Shown here: positions 47,228 to 58,319 of the stretch, piece after piece
Layout: each line of letters begins with the position of its first letter
Numbering within the stretch: the stretch's first letter is position 1
NCBI GenBank assembly: GCA_963682055.1
Contig: OY821751.1
Location: 930,001 to 994,000, forward strand
DNA from: Primula veris
Taxonomy: Eukaryota > Streptophyta > Magnoliopsida > Ericales > Primulaceae
DNA length: 64,000 nucleotides
Direction: 5' to 3'
The notes under the pieces: generated by a model
What the model was told of the DNA's origin: nothing
Database searches by the model: none
The model's input: only the letters and a program-made list of their open reading frames with translations
Made by a program: the position numbers and the translations under genes

Positions 47228-48708
47228 TAAAGCCAAGAGTTTTACAGTTTTTGTATTTTATAAATTTGTATCTCATTTACATGCACTAATTCATTTTCTT
47301 TTGAAAATTTACAAAAAGGACACTACAAAAATAAGACTAATTCGATACGGTCAAATCTGTTATAAATCTATCTGTCAGTAAGTGGGAAAAAGGGTAATTT
47401 GGGAAAGAAAATAAAGGAAAAGGAGCTTTAAACATGTGCAAACGGGCTTTGTGCGGCCCATCTTCCCGCGATTTCCTCAAAATCCAAATGAATTTTACAA
47501 AATATCTTTTGTCGTTTATTGAATTTAAATTTACCATAACACCCTTTTTGCACTTTTAAATATCTTAGAGAATTTCTTGATTGCGTTACCCATGTGTGGG
47601 TCCTCAATCTTCACATTTTATATAGAATATGCTACTTTGGGTCAAAATAAACCTAAGTTTTTTTTATTATTATTAAAAATATATTTAACGGTTTTTTATT
47701 AAAACAATTGATGTTCTAGTGAATTAACAAGGTAAATAAAGTGTATTGGATAAAATGATATATTCTTTCTATAGATTTTAGACTAACAAACCAGTTTGGA
47801 AACAATATATTATATGTTCAATATTCAATTATAATGACCGAGTAAGACATGAAAAATCAAAAAAACACTAAATAAATGATACTAAAGTTACTCATTATCG
47901 CTTGAACGGAGTAAGAATCCATCCGTCGTTTTCTTTTGGGCAGTGAAAACGTGTTGTTGTGTACTGTCACATTACATTTCATATCACATACCGAGCACAT
48001 TTAACAAAATATAAATTATGCATTGGATGGATTAAGATCGGACACGTACGTATGAATGATATTACACATGATAAAGAGACTATATTGGACATAATTGAAA
48101 TTTCGATTATGAAATCTCATATACAAATTTAAAAGAAAAATTCTTATGTCGATACCCTCAATTATTAAGTTGAATTTTTTTACTTAAATGATATATTTCA
48201 TAAAGGAAAGATAAAAACTTTGAAGTGAGGTATTAAAGTTTTTCTATATATTCTTATTAGAAGAAGTCGTCTTTTGAACTTTTCTACTCACTCTACAAAA
48301 ATAAAGCAATAAATGGAAGACCATAAATCACCTTTTAAAAAGAGTCCTTATTTATTTTGTTTCACTAATCCTTTTCCAATCTTATTGGATGTTTTATGTG
48401 AATTGCTTTATTTTGAATGTTGTTAACCCTTACTTCTAGAATTATGTTCCTACTACATTAATTAAGTCTTTTTTTTTTTTTAAAATACATTAATTAAGTC
48501 TAAAGTATAACTAAACAACATGTTTGTATATATTATAAAGAAAGAATAGCATTATGAGTTTTATACATTTTGTTTATCATAGATGGCATTATTGTAGTTT
48601 ACATCAAAACATAATGGCATAATTTAGGTTGGGTGTTACTTAAACTCTCCCAAGATGTACCTCAAAATAACAATTTTCTTTTCCCCTTTCATTCTACTAT
48701 TTGTCACC
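47228..48708. other. Upstream region of the HLH gene, no other gene seen
   Basis: AT-rich. A Stowaway-like right end (TTGAACGGAGTAAG) lies near 47900. TATATTATAAAG around 48526-48537 is a possible TATA region for the downstream gene, about 170 bp before its start. Confidence 0.45.
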
Positions 48709-49017
48709 ATGAGCTCAAGGCAAAAGAGCCCCTCAACAATACCCATGAGAAACACCAAAAAAAGACTAAACTCGCAACTTCGTAGGCCTCGCAAGAGCAC
48801 GAGAGCAGTTGGATTAAACAACTCATCATCGTCATCGTCGGTTTCGGAAAAACTAGTAGCTCTTAAAAGCCTAATCCCACAAAACGACAATGCTATCGAG
48901 ATAAAACCCGATCAGTTGTACCAAGATACCGCGGACTATATCCTACTCCTCAAAACACAGGTGTTGCTCTTGCAGAGTCTTGTCGATTTCTATGGTCATG
49001 CTCAAAATAATGTATAA
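48709..49017 (+). CDS. Small atypical HLH (bHLH-like) transcriptional regulator
   Basis: Encodes 102 residues in one exon. Residues about 46-92 form a helix-loop-helix: EKLVALKSLIP, loop, then KPDQLYQDTADYILLLKTQV and LLLQSLVDFYG. The basic region lacks the H-E-R pattern for E-box binding, so it probably acts as a dimerisation partner, as in plant small HLH proteins of the UPBEAT1 / P1R1-like kind. The N-terminus is basic (RLNSQLRRPRKSTR) with a Ser run at 37-42. I chose the second in-frame ATG (48709) because its context CACCATGAG is better and the 18 residues upstream are a hydrophobic run foreign to the family. An upstream ATG at 48655 stays in frame. No intron is visible. The exact orthology is not certain. 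Confidence 0.75.
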   Translation: MSSRQKSPSTIPMRNTKKRLNSQLRRPRKSTRAVGLNNSSSSSSVSEKLVALKSLIPQNDNAIEIKPDQLYQDTADYILLLKTQVLLLQSLVDFYGHAQNNV

Positions 49018-49627
49018 TGAGAATAAACACATTTTTTGGTTTTTTCTTCTCATTTTTTTTTTTTTTTTTGTTTGTGGTGCAAATTAATGCAATGTTCGGG
49101 GTTGAGAACTTGAGATTCATAATAGTAGGTGGAGCTTTGATTTTTATTTTTTTAATCTCCTTTTCATGACAAGTGAATGCCACTTACTTTGTTGATTTAT
49201 TTTATAATTAGTAGGAGGAAAATGGGAATATTGAAATTTCTTCATGTTGAAAATTGTTTTTGTTATTTTTTACTTTATGTCTCCTATGTAAATGTAGTAT
49301 GTTGTATTTTTTGTGTTCTAGGGAAAAAAATTCGTAGGCACGAGGAGATGTAGATGTGCAAAATTGAAAAAAAATAAAAATAAAAAAAAGATGTGCAAAA
49401 TTGCGAATATGCTTAGCTTCATCACAAATTCTTTATAGTTAAATTTAATTTATTGGCTATCTCAACTTAATTTAACGAGTTAAGTTTATTTTAAACAACA
49501 ACAATTAGCTTCTCATGTATTTTTGTGTTCATCACGAGCAATTTGTAAGTTTCTTAATGAATTATTTGTGATGAATATTAACGCAAGAAACTCTGGGAAC
49601 ATATATAAATAATCGTTTTTAGAAATT

Positions 49628-49631
<4 letters not shown>

Positions 49632-49660
<29 letters not shown>
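49632..49660. repeat. TA microsatellite
   Basis: Uninterrupted (TA)n of about 29 bp. The rest of 49018-50023 is AT-rich 3' flank with no gene seen. Confidence 0.9.
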
Positions 49661-49663
<3 letters not shown>

Positions 49664-50023
49664 GATAAAAATATAGTGAAACATATATATAAATTATTTC
49701 ACTTTAGTACTATTACATGACAATTTCAATCTACTAAATTATTATGTTATTTGCACAAATTAGATCGATTCGAGTTAAGCCAAACCTGTTACAATATTTT
49801 CCAGTGTGTTTTTATTACATAAACATTGGATAATATTTGATGAGACAAGAGGGAGACAAAAATAACGTGTATTTAGAAAATTAAATTATGTGTATGTGTG
49901 CTGTTAAATCATAGTATAAAAAAAAGGTATTCCAAATCATTTTAGTCTAGATTACTGGATATAAGCACAATATATCACAATAAGTCACGTCTCGTTTGTG
50001 CTAAGTTTCAAAATGAAATTTAA

Positions 50024-50227
50024 CACTCCAAAATAATGTTTAATTTAGTAAGAGTCAAAAACTGTCACAAGTCTGTCGCTAATTTAAAAAGTTGTCATAA
50101 ATCTGTTGCAAATTGATTAAACTGTCACAAAGCCGTCACAAAAACCGTAGCTAATAAGCTCGTAACAAAAAATACCGTCACTAATCCTGTCGTTATTTGG
50201 GTATTTTTTTTTTTTTTTTTTTTAGTG
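50024..50227 (-). mobile_element. CACTA-type MITE, copy 6
   Basis: 204 bp, inverted: CACTCCAAAATAATGTTTAA to a long T run and TTTAGTG. Flanks TAA / GAA are only a partial target duplication. Confidence 0.78.
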
Positions 50228-51053
50228 GAACCTAAGTTTTACTAATGTGGCGTGTTATAAAGATTAGGCTACCTTTTGATACTAAAATCAATCACATCGA
50301 TTGCATTAAAAGTTTTCTTAAATTTTAAGTGGTTAGAGTTTTTTTAAACTTTTTAATGAAGCATTTAATTTTATATAATTTGTCAACTTTTCTATTAATT
50401 TTTTTTTATTTTAATCATATATTGTTTATTTAATCTCCACCAAATATTTTTCCAATTTCTTGTGGGTCTTGCTAAATAATTTGTATTGGAAAGTGGTAAA
50501 GTTATTAGTTTTATCTAGATAATTAATAAATGGTGAGGAAGAGCAACACATTCCGTGTACATGGGGTAGCATTTTGCAAACTTATGCTTCCCCTTCCTTG
50601 TATTACGGTTATTGAGTTAGACTGCGTAATGTTTAGTCACCTTTACAGTTATTAGATTAAAAAATAGAGGGTTAGATGATACATTTTCAATAACTAATTT
50701 AAATTTTCAATTTCTATTATATATTAGACAAATTAGGATTTAATAAATTAAAAACAAATTTTACAACACAATAAAACTCAAATAAAAATATAACACTCTA
50801 GTAGATACTACTATAAATTTAATTATTAATCAAAATTTGAAAAAAAAAAAACAACAATTGAATATTTATTTTTAAAAACGAGATTTTGTGTCGTTTAATT
50901 GATTGAGCGGACAAAAGAAAAAGCTGTTTTTTTCCCGCTCAATCCCTATATTCAAGGAAACAAATGATGCATGTTTTGAGATGGAAATGCTAAACAAAAT
51001 TGAACCAAATAAACCAATTATTAAGCCAATCACCCTAAAACTGATCATTTACC
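50228..51053. other. Intergenic, no gene seen
   Basis: AT-rich sequence without coding signal. Confidence 0.6.
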
Positions 51054-51247
51054 CGTTACAAAATAATGTTTGATTTAATAAGAGTCAAAAGTTGTCATAA
51101 TCTTGTCGTTAATTTAAAAACCTGTCCCAAATCTGTCGTAAATTGACTAAACTGTCACAAAGCCGTCATAAAAACCGTCGATAATAAGCTCGTAACTAAA
51201 AATAACATTACTAATACCGTTACTATTTGAGTATTTTTTTTATAGTG
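51054..51247 (-). mobile_element. CACTA-type MITE, copy 7
   Basis: 194 bp, inverted, CGTTACAAAATAATG to TTATAGTG, target duplication ACC on both sides (51051-51053, 51248-51250). Interior GACRG series intact. Confidence 0.85.
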
Positions 51248-51941
51248 ACCGATGCCCATCTAGTTTAGTTGTAGTAACTGTACTACCAAAAAAAAAATGT
51301 AGTAATAAATTATGAATATGGTACTAATCTTTCAAAAAACTGAATGTGGGTACAACAACTAGTATTTAATAAAATTAAAATCAATGCATGGAGCCAAATG
51401 CTTAAATAATTTATACATTATGTATAATTTTCTTTGCAGCTGCTTATTTATATTTTCTCTAATCTATGTTTATATAAATAACCTTTTTATTTTACTTAAT
51501 CTCGTAATGCATTAATTCAATTGCACATCATTAATATAGCGCCAGAACAACAATAAGAATAAAATATATATTTTTACTAGAAATTGTGTAAAGACGATTT
51601 TTCATTTTTATCAATTAGCAAGTGACTTTGTACGAAAACTGAATAACACATATCTTAGCCAATACTATAATTTTGTTTTTTTGTTGTAAAGTTTAAACAG
51701 ATGTCACTATATAATCAAAGTGTATTTTGATAAACTGAGTGTCTATAATTAGCAACATAACAACAAAAAAACTATATCGTTTATTTGCTAGTATTATATT
51801 ACTATAATGTTGCTAAATTTAACGACTCTCACTACAAGCTAATGCAGTCTTATGAAAAAGAATTTGAAGAACAAATACTTCAAAGCTTACATTATCACTA
51901 TCAGTAAAACCAAAGATGTATTAAACCGAAATACAAATAAT

Positions 51942-52131
51942 CACTACAAAATAATATTTATTTTGTTAGATTGTCACAAGTCCGTTAGTAATTCGAAAAA
52001 CAGTCGACATTGAACTGTCACAAATTGATTACCCTGTTATAAAGCCGTTACAGAATCCGTTGCTAGAAAACTCGTCACACATAAATCCGTCACAATTCAT
52101 GTCATTATATGTACATCTATTTTGTAACGGT
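51942..52131 (-). mobile_element. CACTA-type MITE, copy 8 (diverged)
   Basis: Begins CACTACAAAATAATATTTAT and carries the CTGTCACAAATTGATTA, CCGTTACAG and CTCGTCACA series. The right end (ATTTTGTAACGG) is altered, so the limit is approximate. Confidence 0.65.
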
Positions 52132-52411
52132 GTCACCGTGAAAGTCGGACACAAAGAAATGTTTATTTCTTACTTCCCTCTCTAAGATGGCAATAAGACG
52201 AGGGTTGTTGCTATCTATCTTCTGCAACTGCAAAAAAAAATGAAAGCTAAGCCATGCTTATCTATGAATGTAAAAGCCGACACAAACAAGGCAAGGGAAC
52301 ACTGAGTGAGTGACCACTTCATTTTATTTATTTCTGATTTTTCACATGATACATCTCACTTGGATTTGACACTCACTTTCTCACTTTAATTCGTCTCAAC
52401 AATGTTGTTTA

Positions 52412-52568
52412 GGATACAAAATCATGTTTGATTTAGTGAAAGTCAAAAACTGTTACAAACCGGTCGCTAATTTAAAAAGCGGTCACAAATCCGTCACAAA
52501 AACCGTCGCTAAGCTCGTAACAAAAAATATCGCCACTAATTCGGTCGTTATTTGAGTTTTTTATAGTG
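52412..52568 (-). mobile_element. CACTA-type MITE, copy 9 (internally deleted)
   Basis: About 157 bp, GGATACAAAATCATGTTTGA to TTTATAGTG. Lacks about 40 bp of the interior. Target duplication not clear. Confidence 0.7.
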
Positions 52569-52619
52569 TAATGTAATTTTTTTTGTTTAACTTTAAAGGA
52601 CAATATTGTTCTAGACTTG

Positions 52620-52950
52620 TATTAGAATTTATATTCGTTTACCATTAAAATGTTTCGTAATGGTAATGATTGATATTTCTTTATAAACCACATGCTCGAT
52701 TATTATCTAGACGATGTAGGATAATTACTCTTACACTCTCCCTCGCTCGTGGCCCGACATTTCAAGGGTTCTACGAGCGGACATATTAAATGGGTGGAGA
52801 TGATGCCAACATCGTTAGACCCGCTCTGATACCATATTAGAATTCATATTCATTTACCATTAAAAAGCCTCGTAATGGTAAGAATGAATATCTCTTTATA
52901 AAGTACAGACTCGATTATTATCTAGACGATGTGAGATAATTACTCTAATA
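52620..52950 (-). mobile_element. TRIM retrotransposon
   Basis: 331 bp, with two 116-bp LTRs (52620-52735 and 52835-52950) and a perfect 5-bp duplication ACTTG (52615-52619, 52951-52955). On the minus strand the LTR at 52835-52950 is followed at once by TGGTATCAGAGC (52823-52834), the initiator-tRNA primer site. A purine tract GAGCGAGGGAGAG (52736-52748) precedes the other LTR. The interior is only 99 bp and non-coding. This is the full anatomy of a terminal-repeat retrotransposon in miniature. Confidence 0.92.
52823..52834 (-). promoter_or_regulatory. tRNA-Met primer-binding site of the TRIM
   Basis: TGGTATCAGAGC on the minus strand, complementary to the 3' end of initiator tRNA-Met as used by many plant LTR elements. 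It abuts the 5' LTR. Confidence 0.9.
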
Positions 52951-52975
52951 ACTTGTAGTTGAGGCTAAAACATTG

Positions 52976-53243
52976 TACTCCTTCATTTTGGTATGTGTCA
53001 AAATAAATGTACATTTTACTTCTTTCGGAAACTTTTAAACTTTAGTTTTTCGAAATACATTTTTTTTTTAGTTAAATCACGTCAAACTTACGTTTGCCTT
53101 GTGTATTTAACTAAAATAGTTTTTGTTTAAAAATTTAGTTTTTGATGCTTTTTTTGAATTTAAGTAAAGATTGCTATAAATACCTATTGTAGTTTGTAAC
53201 ACAGTTTTTAAAACATAACATTTGTTTAACGACGGAGTGAGTA
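52976..53243. mobile_element. Stowaway-like MITE
   Basis: 268 bp with left end TACTCCTTCATTTTGG and right end ACGGAGTGAGTA, whose reverse complement is TACTCACTCCGT. TA at both outer edges fits the Tc1/mariner TA duplication. Non-coding. Confidence 0.7.
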
Positions 53244-53602
53244 TGTAATCAGGTGGTCTAAGATGACACAAATAAAGTTATACCAAGTATCTCATTTGAA
53301 TATTTTCAATAGTAAGGTGTCGTTAGATTGAGCGATTAGTAGTTCCGGACCTACGAATACATCCGGAATTGGGATCGGATAACGAAAGTGGGAATACATG
53401 TAATCACGAGACTACAAATACAACCATCCCTTAGTATTATATTATAAATTATGATATTTTGAGTCATTTGTTATCCTGTTGTATTAATAGTCTCATCTAC
53501 CCAAACATAACATTTAGGAGACTCATTGCATTTGTACCAATCCCATATCAACCAAACATTGAGTAAAGGTACAAGTTGTGTACCTTTAGGCATACTGCTA
53601 CA

Positions 53603-54185
53603 TTGGGGTTGTATTAAAAACCAAAAAAATCGAACCGAACTGATAACCGAACCGAAAAAACCCGAAAAAGACCGAAACCGAAAAATCGAAAAATTTTCGA
53701 GTCGGTTTCGGTTTTAAGTAAAACCGAACCGAAAAAGACTGAAACCGAAAAAGACCGAAAAAGAACAATCAAACCCGAAAAAAACCGAAAAAACCCGAAA
53801 AAGACCGAAAAATAAAAAATAAAACTGAAAAAACCCGAAACTGGACCGAAAAACTAGAAAAATCGAACTGAACTGATAACCGAACCGATTAAAACCGAAA
53901 AAGACCAAAACTGAAAAACCGAAAAAATTTCAGGTCGATTTCGGTTTTCAGTAAAACCGAACCGAAAAAGACCGAAACCGAAAAAGACAAAAAAAACCCG
54001 AAAAAACCCCGAAAAAGACCGAAAAATAAAAAATAAAACCGAAAAAACCCGAAACTGGACCAAAAAAACCGTCCGGTTCGGTCCAAAAAAATAAAAAGAC
54101 CAAAACCGAAAAAAACCGAACCGAAAAATATGCTCGGTTTCGGTTTTGCTAAAAATCTAACCGGATCGGACCGAACCCCGCCCTA
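53603..54185. mobile_element. hAT-type CCGAA-rich element, copy 3
   Basis: 583 bp. The right end GAACCCCGCCCTA is inverted to the TAGGG-type ends of the family; the left end TTGGGGTTG is eroded. Flanks CTGCTACA (53595-53602) and ATGCTACA (54186-54193) match at 7 of 8 positions. The interior is ACCGAAAAA / TTCGGTTTT variants in two subrepeats. Confidence 0.82.
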
Positions 54186-54581
54186 ATGCTACACAACAAC
54201 ATGGTAATAGTAAAATTTGTTAATTCAGAATAATTCAAAGATACGAGTACAATGGATCTTGGTGCAGATATTTGAAATTTGAAGTGCACCTTCTACAACG
54301 TGTTGAATCTTGAGAGACATATATGTTGTATAATTTAATCAAGAGTGAAATATATTAGTGGTTTTTTAGTGTAAAAGACGAATTGCTACTTTGTTAGTGT
54401 GTGGACCATTTCAATTTAAATTGGTCAAATATATATGGTTGGTTTGAATGACTTTATCAAATTTAACTATCAAGCTTGAAAAGCGAAATCTAGTTTATTT
54501 GCTTAAAAGCTCAAAACTTCGTTTTCGAATTATAGCTAAGTTTACATCTTAAGTTGTATTTCCTAAATAAATATAGTAGAT

Positions 54582-55232
54582 TAGGGGTGGACTTTTTATA
54601 CCGATTTGTACAAACCGATCGATTTTTGAATCGAACCAAACAAATTGGTACCGAAAGTTCGGTATACCGACTTTTCGGTACGGTACAACCGAACCAAACT
54701 TTAAAAGTTGGTTCGGTTTCGGTATTCATTTCGTATGTTTGGTATAATACCGAACCGAACCAAACCAAACCAAACATTAAAATTATAAAATATATAGAAA
54801 TTTACACATATTCATAACTTACAAATAAATTGTCTTATAGTTTAGTTTAATTTTCTTTACGACTTATTTTCATATTTCGTGTTTCTCCATTTTTTGTCTC
54901 ATGTTTTAAAATAATTCTTATTTTATTAGTGTTTACTATTTTAATCAAGTTCATGATATATGTAGCAAATATAAGAATAGTTGTACACATTTTATTTTTT
55001 ATAAACTTTTTTGCTATTTTATTATTACCAAGAATTGTCTTTTAATAATAGTAATGTTTCGGTATAAAGCAGAAAACCGAACCGTATTAACCGAAAAAGT
55101 TGGTATACCGAACTTTCGGTATACCGTCTTTTTCGGTTCGGTTATGGTATAATTTTTTTCAAACTAAACAAGTTCGGTTCGGCGTTGTTATATGGTCAAA
55201 AAAGTCGATACCGTACCGAAGACAGCCTGTAG
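54582..55232. mobile_element. hAT-type element, copy 4, downstream of the UGT gene
   Basis: 651 bp beginning TAGGGGTGGAC, with a perfect 8-bp duplication TAGTAGAT (54574-54581, 55233-55240). The ends are rich in TATACCGAA / TTCGGTATA (54590-54780 and 55060-55220), which are inverted to each other around an AT-rich middle. It ends 64 bp beyond the UGT stop codon, probably in or at its 3'UTR. Confidence 0.82.
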
Positions 55233-55296
55233 TAGTAGATTGTACATTAGCTTAATTTTCACTTTTAAATTTTATAAATATGAAAAGTCAGGTCGT

Positions 55297-57598
55297 TTAC
55301 ACCTTCATCCACTCGACAAGATTTTTGAAATTCTTGTTAGAGCTACCATTTTCACTAATGCTACTCATAATACGTTTCTTGAAAGTTAGAGCTTTCGATT
55401 TGAGTAACTCGTCGCTCAACAATTGCTCGAACTTGTTTCTAATTTCTTCCTTTTCAACGGTTCCCCTTTCGTCTTTCTCAAAATTTAATCCGATTTTCCA
55501 CATTTCGCAAATGTAGCTCTCGTTAATGAACTGGTCGGCGAAATAAGGCCAACAAAGAAAAGGGACCCCATTGCTCAAACCTTCAACCGTCGAGTTCCAA
55601 CCACAATGACTTAGAAAACAAGCGATAGAATAATGACTTAACACCTTTTGTTGAGGTGCCCACTCCACTATTTTCCCACGACTAGCTACCCTTTCTAAAT
55701 AATTTTCCGGATAAAAGCTTTTACTTTTGCCGTGAATATCCGGCCTTACCACCCATAGGAAAGGTCTGTTTGTCAGTTCGAGCCCCAAGGCTAATTCGTG
55801 AAACTGTGTTTGGTTAAATATTGTGTGGCTACCAAACGCGACATATATAACACTATTTTTCGCATGTTTATCGAGCCATTCTAGACATGTGGACTTCTCG
55901 AGCTCGCGTTCATTGGTTAAAATTGGGCCAATTGGGAGAATCTGGGGAGCCAAGTCAAATGCTCCAGGCTCGAGATCATTGGTTGAATTACAAATAAGAT
56001 ATTGTGCGGATTTTATAGATTTATTGTTTCTTACCATTAGTCCGAAAATTGATTTTTGTGTCGCTAAATCTCCGATTCTTGTCCAGACGAAGTTATTCGT
56101 GCTTATAAAGGGCATCGAAGGGGAAAATTGTACCATCTGGTCCTTCGCTATAGTTCCTGCAATATGATTGAGCTTTACTGTTCTGATGAAGATGTTTGAA
56201 ATTTTTGTGTTACAAATTTAATATGGGTTTGAAAAAGCAATCAAACATAATCAGTGCAAGAAAGGCGTATACTTTTTACCTTCCATTTAGGTAATGCATA
56301 CAAATAGTGTAAATATCATGAATAATCTTTTTCCTATCGACGGGACAAGCCGATGGAGACAGGAAAGGATCTCCCACTTGCCCTGCTTTTCTGAATCTTC
56401 TATTTGGGACTACGTCATGATCGGAAAGCCACGAAACGAAGGAGCCCAACCAAGAGGCTAATCAGCTGTGTAAAGGCTAGTGGTACGGTTGGGCTTTTTA
56501 AAATCTAAAACTTATGAAGCATTAGATGAAGCGAGAGCTAGCTATTTGGCTGAATCTAGGGCAGAGGATTTCGTTTTTTTTTTTTATCAACCAAATCCAG
56601 AACAGAAGTTGAAGTTACTGAGATCGAAAACATGAGGTTTGACACCTTACCTAGTCCGAAGTAGCACCTATAAACTAGGCCAATTTATCGGTTTCTTTTG
56701 CGCATTTTTTCCGGAATACCAACTTAAAGTATATATTAGTACTTTGATATATTTTTATGCTTACAAAATGGAAGAACCCGTCGTCTATTTATAAGTAAAG
56801 AACTTTATTTAAAACCACTCAAACAACCGTGACCAAAGTCCGAGTTCATATTACAATTTCCTTTCTCATCGTAGATCTTCTATATATAAGCCTTGCTCGG
56901 TTGCAGTTGCTTCAAAGCCTCATTTTATTTGGTTATAAACTTAAAATTTGAGCTTTACTAGTTTATTTTAGACCAAACAAGGTAGAAACTTTTAAGCTGA
57001 GTCTGGATGAACGAACCAAGCAAGTCCATAAAGTATAATAAGATAAAAGTGTAGCATACCATTTCTGTTTTTAACACCGTTCTTGATCAGTTTTGAGATA
57101 ATATTTCTTTATATTTACAAGAAGCAACCATATACAACACAGTATATTTGAGAGAGAAAAAAAGAGCTTACCATCTTCCTTTATAACCCCGTCCTCGATC
57201 AGCTTTGGGATGCAAAATCCCAAAACCAACGTGGCAGCTGCAGCAGGCAAGAAAGCGACGCGTTTAATGTTCATTTTTTCGCCAACTTTCATTGCCCAAC
57301 TGAGGCTCTGATCAGCTAAGATGCAAGTGATCTTATCATCACCAGACTCATTAATCCCTTTTATCATCTCCTCAAATTTATTTGCCTCGATCTCGTTATC
57401 TTGAACCGAAATTAGGCGAAAGTTTTCTCCAAGAATGTTTTTATTCTTGACCAAGTTCGTGACTTGCTCATGAGTGGAAATAGTAACGACGAACGTGATT
57501 TTGAAGTCGTGTTTGGCTAGGTTTCGAGCGAGGGTGATTAAGGGTATAATATGGCCTTGGACAGGGTATGGTAGTACTAAAATATGTGGGTGGTTCAT
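55297..57598 (-). CDS. UDP-glycosyltransferase, UGT83A-like
   Basis: Family 1 glycosyltransferase: transfers sugar from a UDP-sugar to a small acceptor in the cytosol. Two exons, 57172-57598 and 55297-56156, in-phase GT-AG join (GATG|GTAAGC ... TTGCAG|GAAC), 428 residues. N-terminal HILVLPYPVQGHIIPL holds the catalytic His16. CILADQSLSWAMKV and AAAATLVLGF match UGT83A1 closely. The PSPG box is exactly 44 residues (308-351), from WAPQQKVL through HCGWNSTVEG to YFADQ. The terminal Gln and the Trp near position 22 of the box are typical of glucosyltransferases. It is about 35 residues shorter than UGT83A1, mainly by a gap after LISVQD in the acceptor domain and one before CLEWLD, so acceptor use may differ. 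Neighbour: a hAT element just past its stop. Confidence 0.9.
56335..56510. other. GC-richer island inside the UGT intron
   Basis: Begins CGACGGGACAAGCCGATGG and includes CTATTTGGGACTACGTCATG. Its composition differs sharply from the AT-rich intron around it. It could be an organelle-derived insert or part of a transposon. I do not recognise it with certainty. Confidence 0.3.
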
Positions 57599-57664
57599 GA
57601 TTTTTTACCTCTTCTATTTTCTAGCTAATTTTCCTGATCAGTTTATATGAATATAATTAGTAGA

Positions 57665-57671
57665 TTTTATA
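57665..57671 (-). promoter_or_regulatory. Putative TATA box of the UGT gene
   Basis: TATAAAA on the minus strand about 70 bp before the start codon at 57598. No other gene lies between it and tRNA-Ala (57599-58128 otherwise holds nothing recognised). Confidence 0.5.
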
Positions 57672-58128
57672 CAGTTTTAAAGAACTCTTTCAGGTACTTT
57701 TAATAATTGAGAGCAAACAAATTGAATATTGCATGTTGATATACATAAACTGATTAAAGACCATTATCACATGTAAAGTTGTTGAATAAAAAAAAGTTTT
57801 TTTAGCAACTTGTCACCACTAATAACTGTTATGTAGATGAATTTCTGATTATTTTTGTCCAAATCGTGACTCCTTTATTGTATTTGTGCCGAAAAGAACA
57901 AAAGGTTCTAATTATTAATCTTGTTTTGTTGTGCATAATTGTTAGAAATAAATTTCTTTATGATCATAAAAATCCAAGAATTGGGTCATCATAGTTACAA
58001 TATATAGCTATGAAACAAGATGTCAAAATCTGCATAATTTGCAAACAAGATGTAATGGTACAATCATAATACAATATATGACTAATCTAAGATTATATTT
58101 AACATAAATAACAAATAAGAAATGAAAA

Positions 58129-58201
58129 GGGGATGTAGCTCAAATGGTAGAGCGCTCGCTTTGCATGCGAGAGGCACGGGGTTCGATCCCCCGCATCTCC
58201 A
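58129..58201 (+). tRNA. tRNA-Ala(TGC)
   Basis: 73 nt fold with all four arms: acceptor GGGGATG/CATCTCC (one G-T), D stem GCTC/GAGC, anticodon stem CTCGC/GCGAG with loop TTTGCAT (anticodon TGC), T stem CGGGG/CCCCG with TTCGATC, discriminator A. No intron. A T-rich run downstream can serve as the Pol III stop. Confidence 0.97.
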
Positions 58202-58319
58202 TTTTTAATAAATATTTTGATACTTTTTTTTTTCCATTTAAAGGAAATAATTGAAGGTCCATTTTTAATAAATATTTTTTGTAAAATATTTTGATACTTT
58301 TTTTTTCCATTTAAAGGAA

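Noticed and set aside
48655..48708. In-frame upstream ATG of the HLH gene suggesting a signal peptide
   Set aside because: Weaker context and a hydrophobic start unlike nuclear HLH proteins; the ATG at 48709 is preferred.
53714..54086. Overlapping minus frames rich in Phe and Gly
   Set aside because: Translation of CCGAA-type simple sequence inside a hAT-type element.
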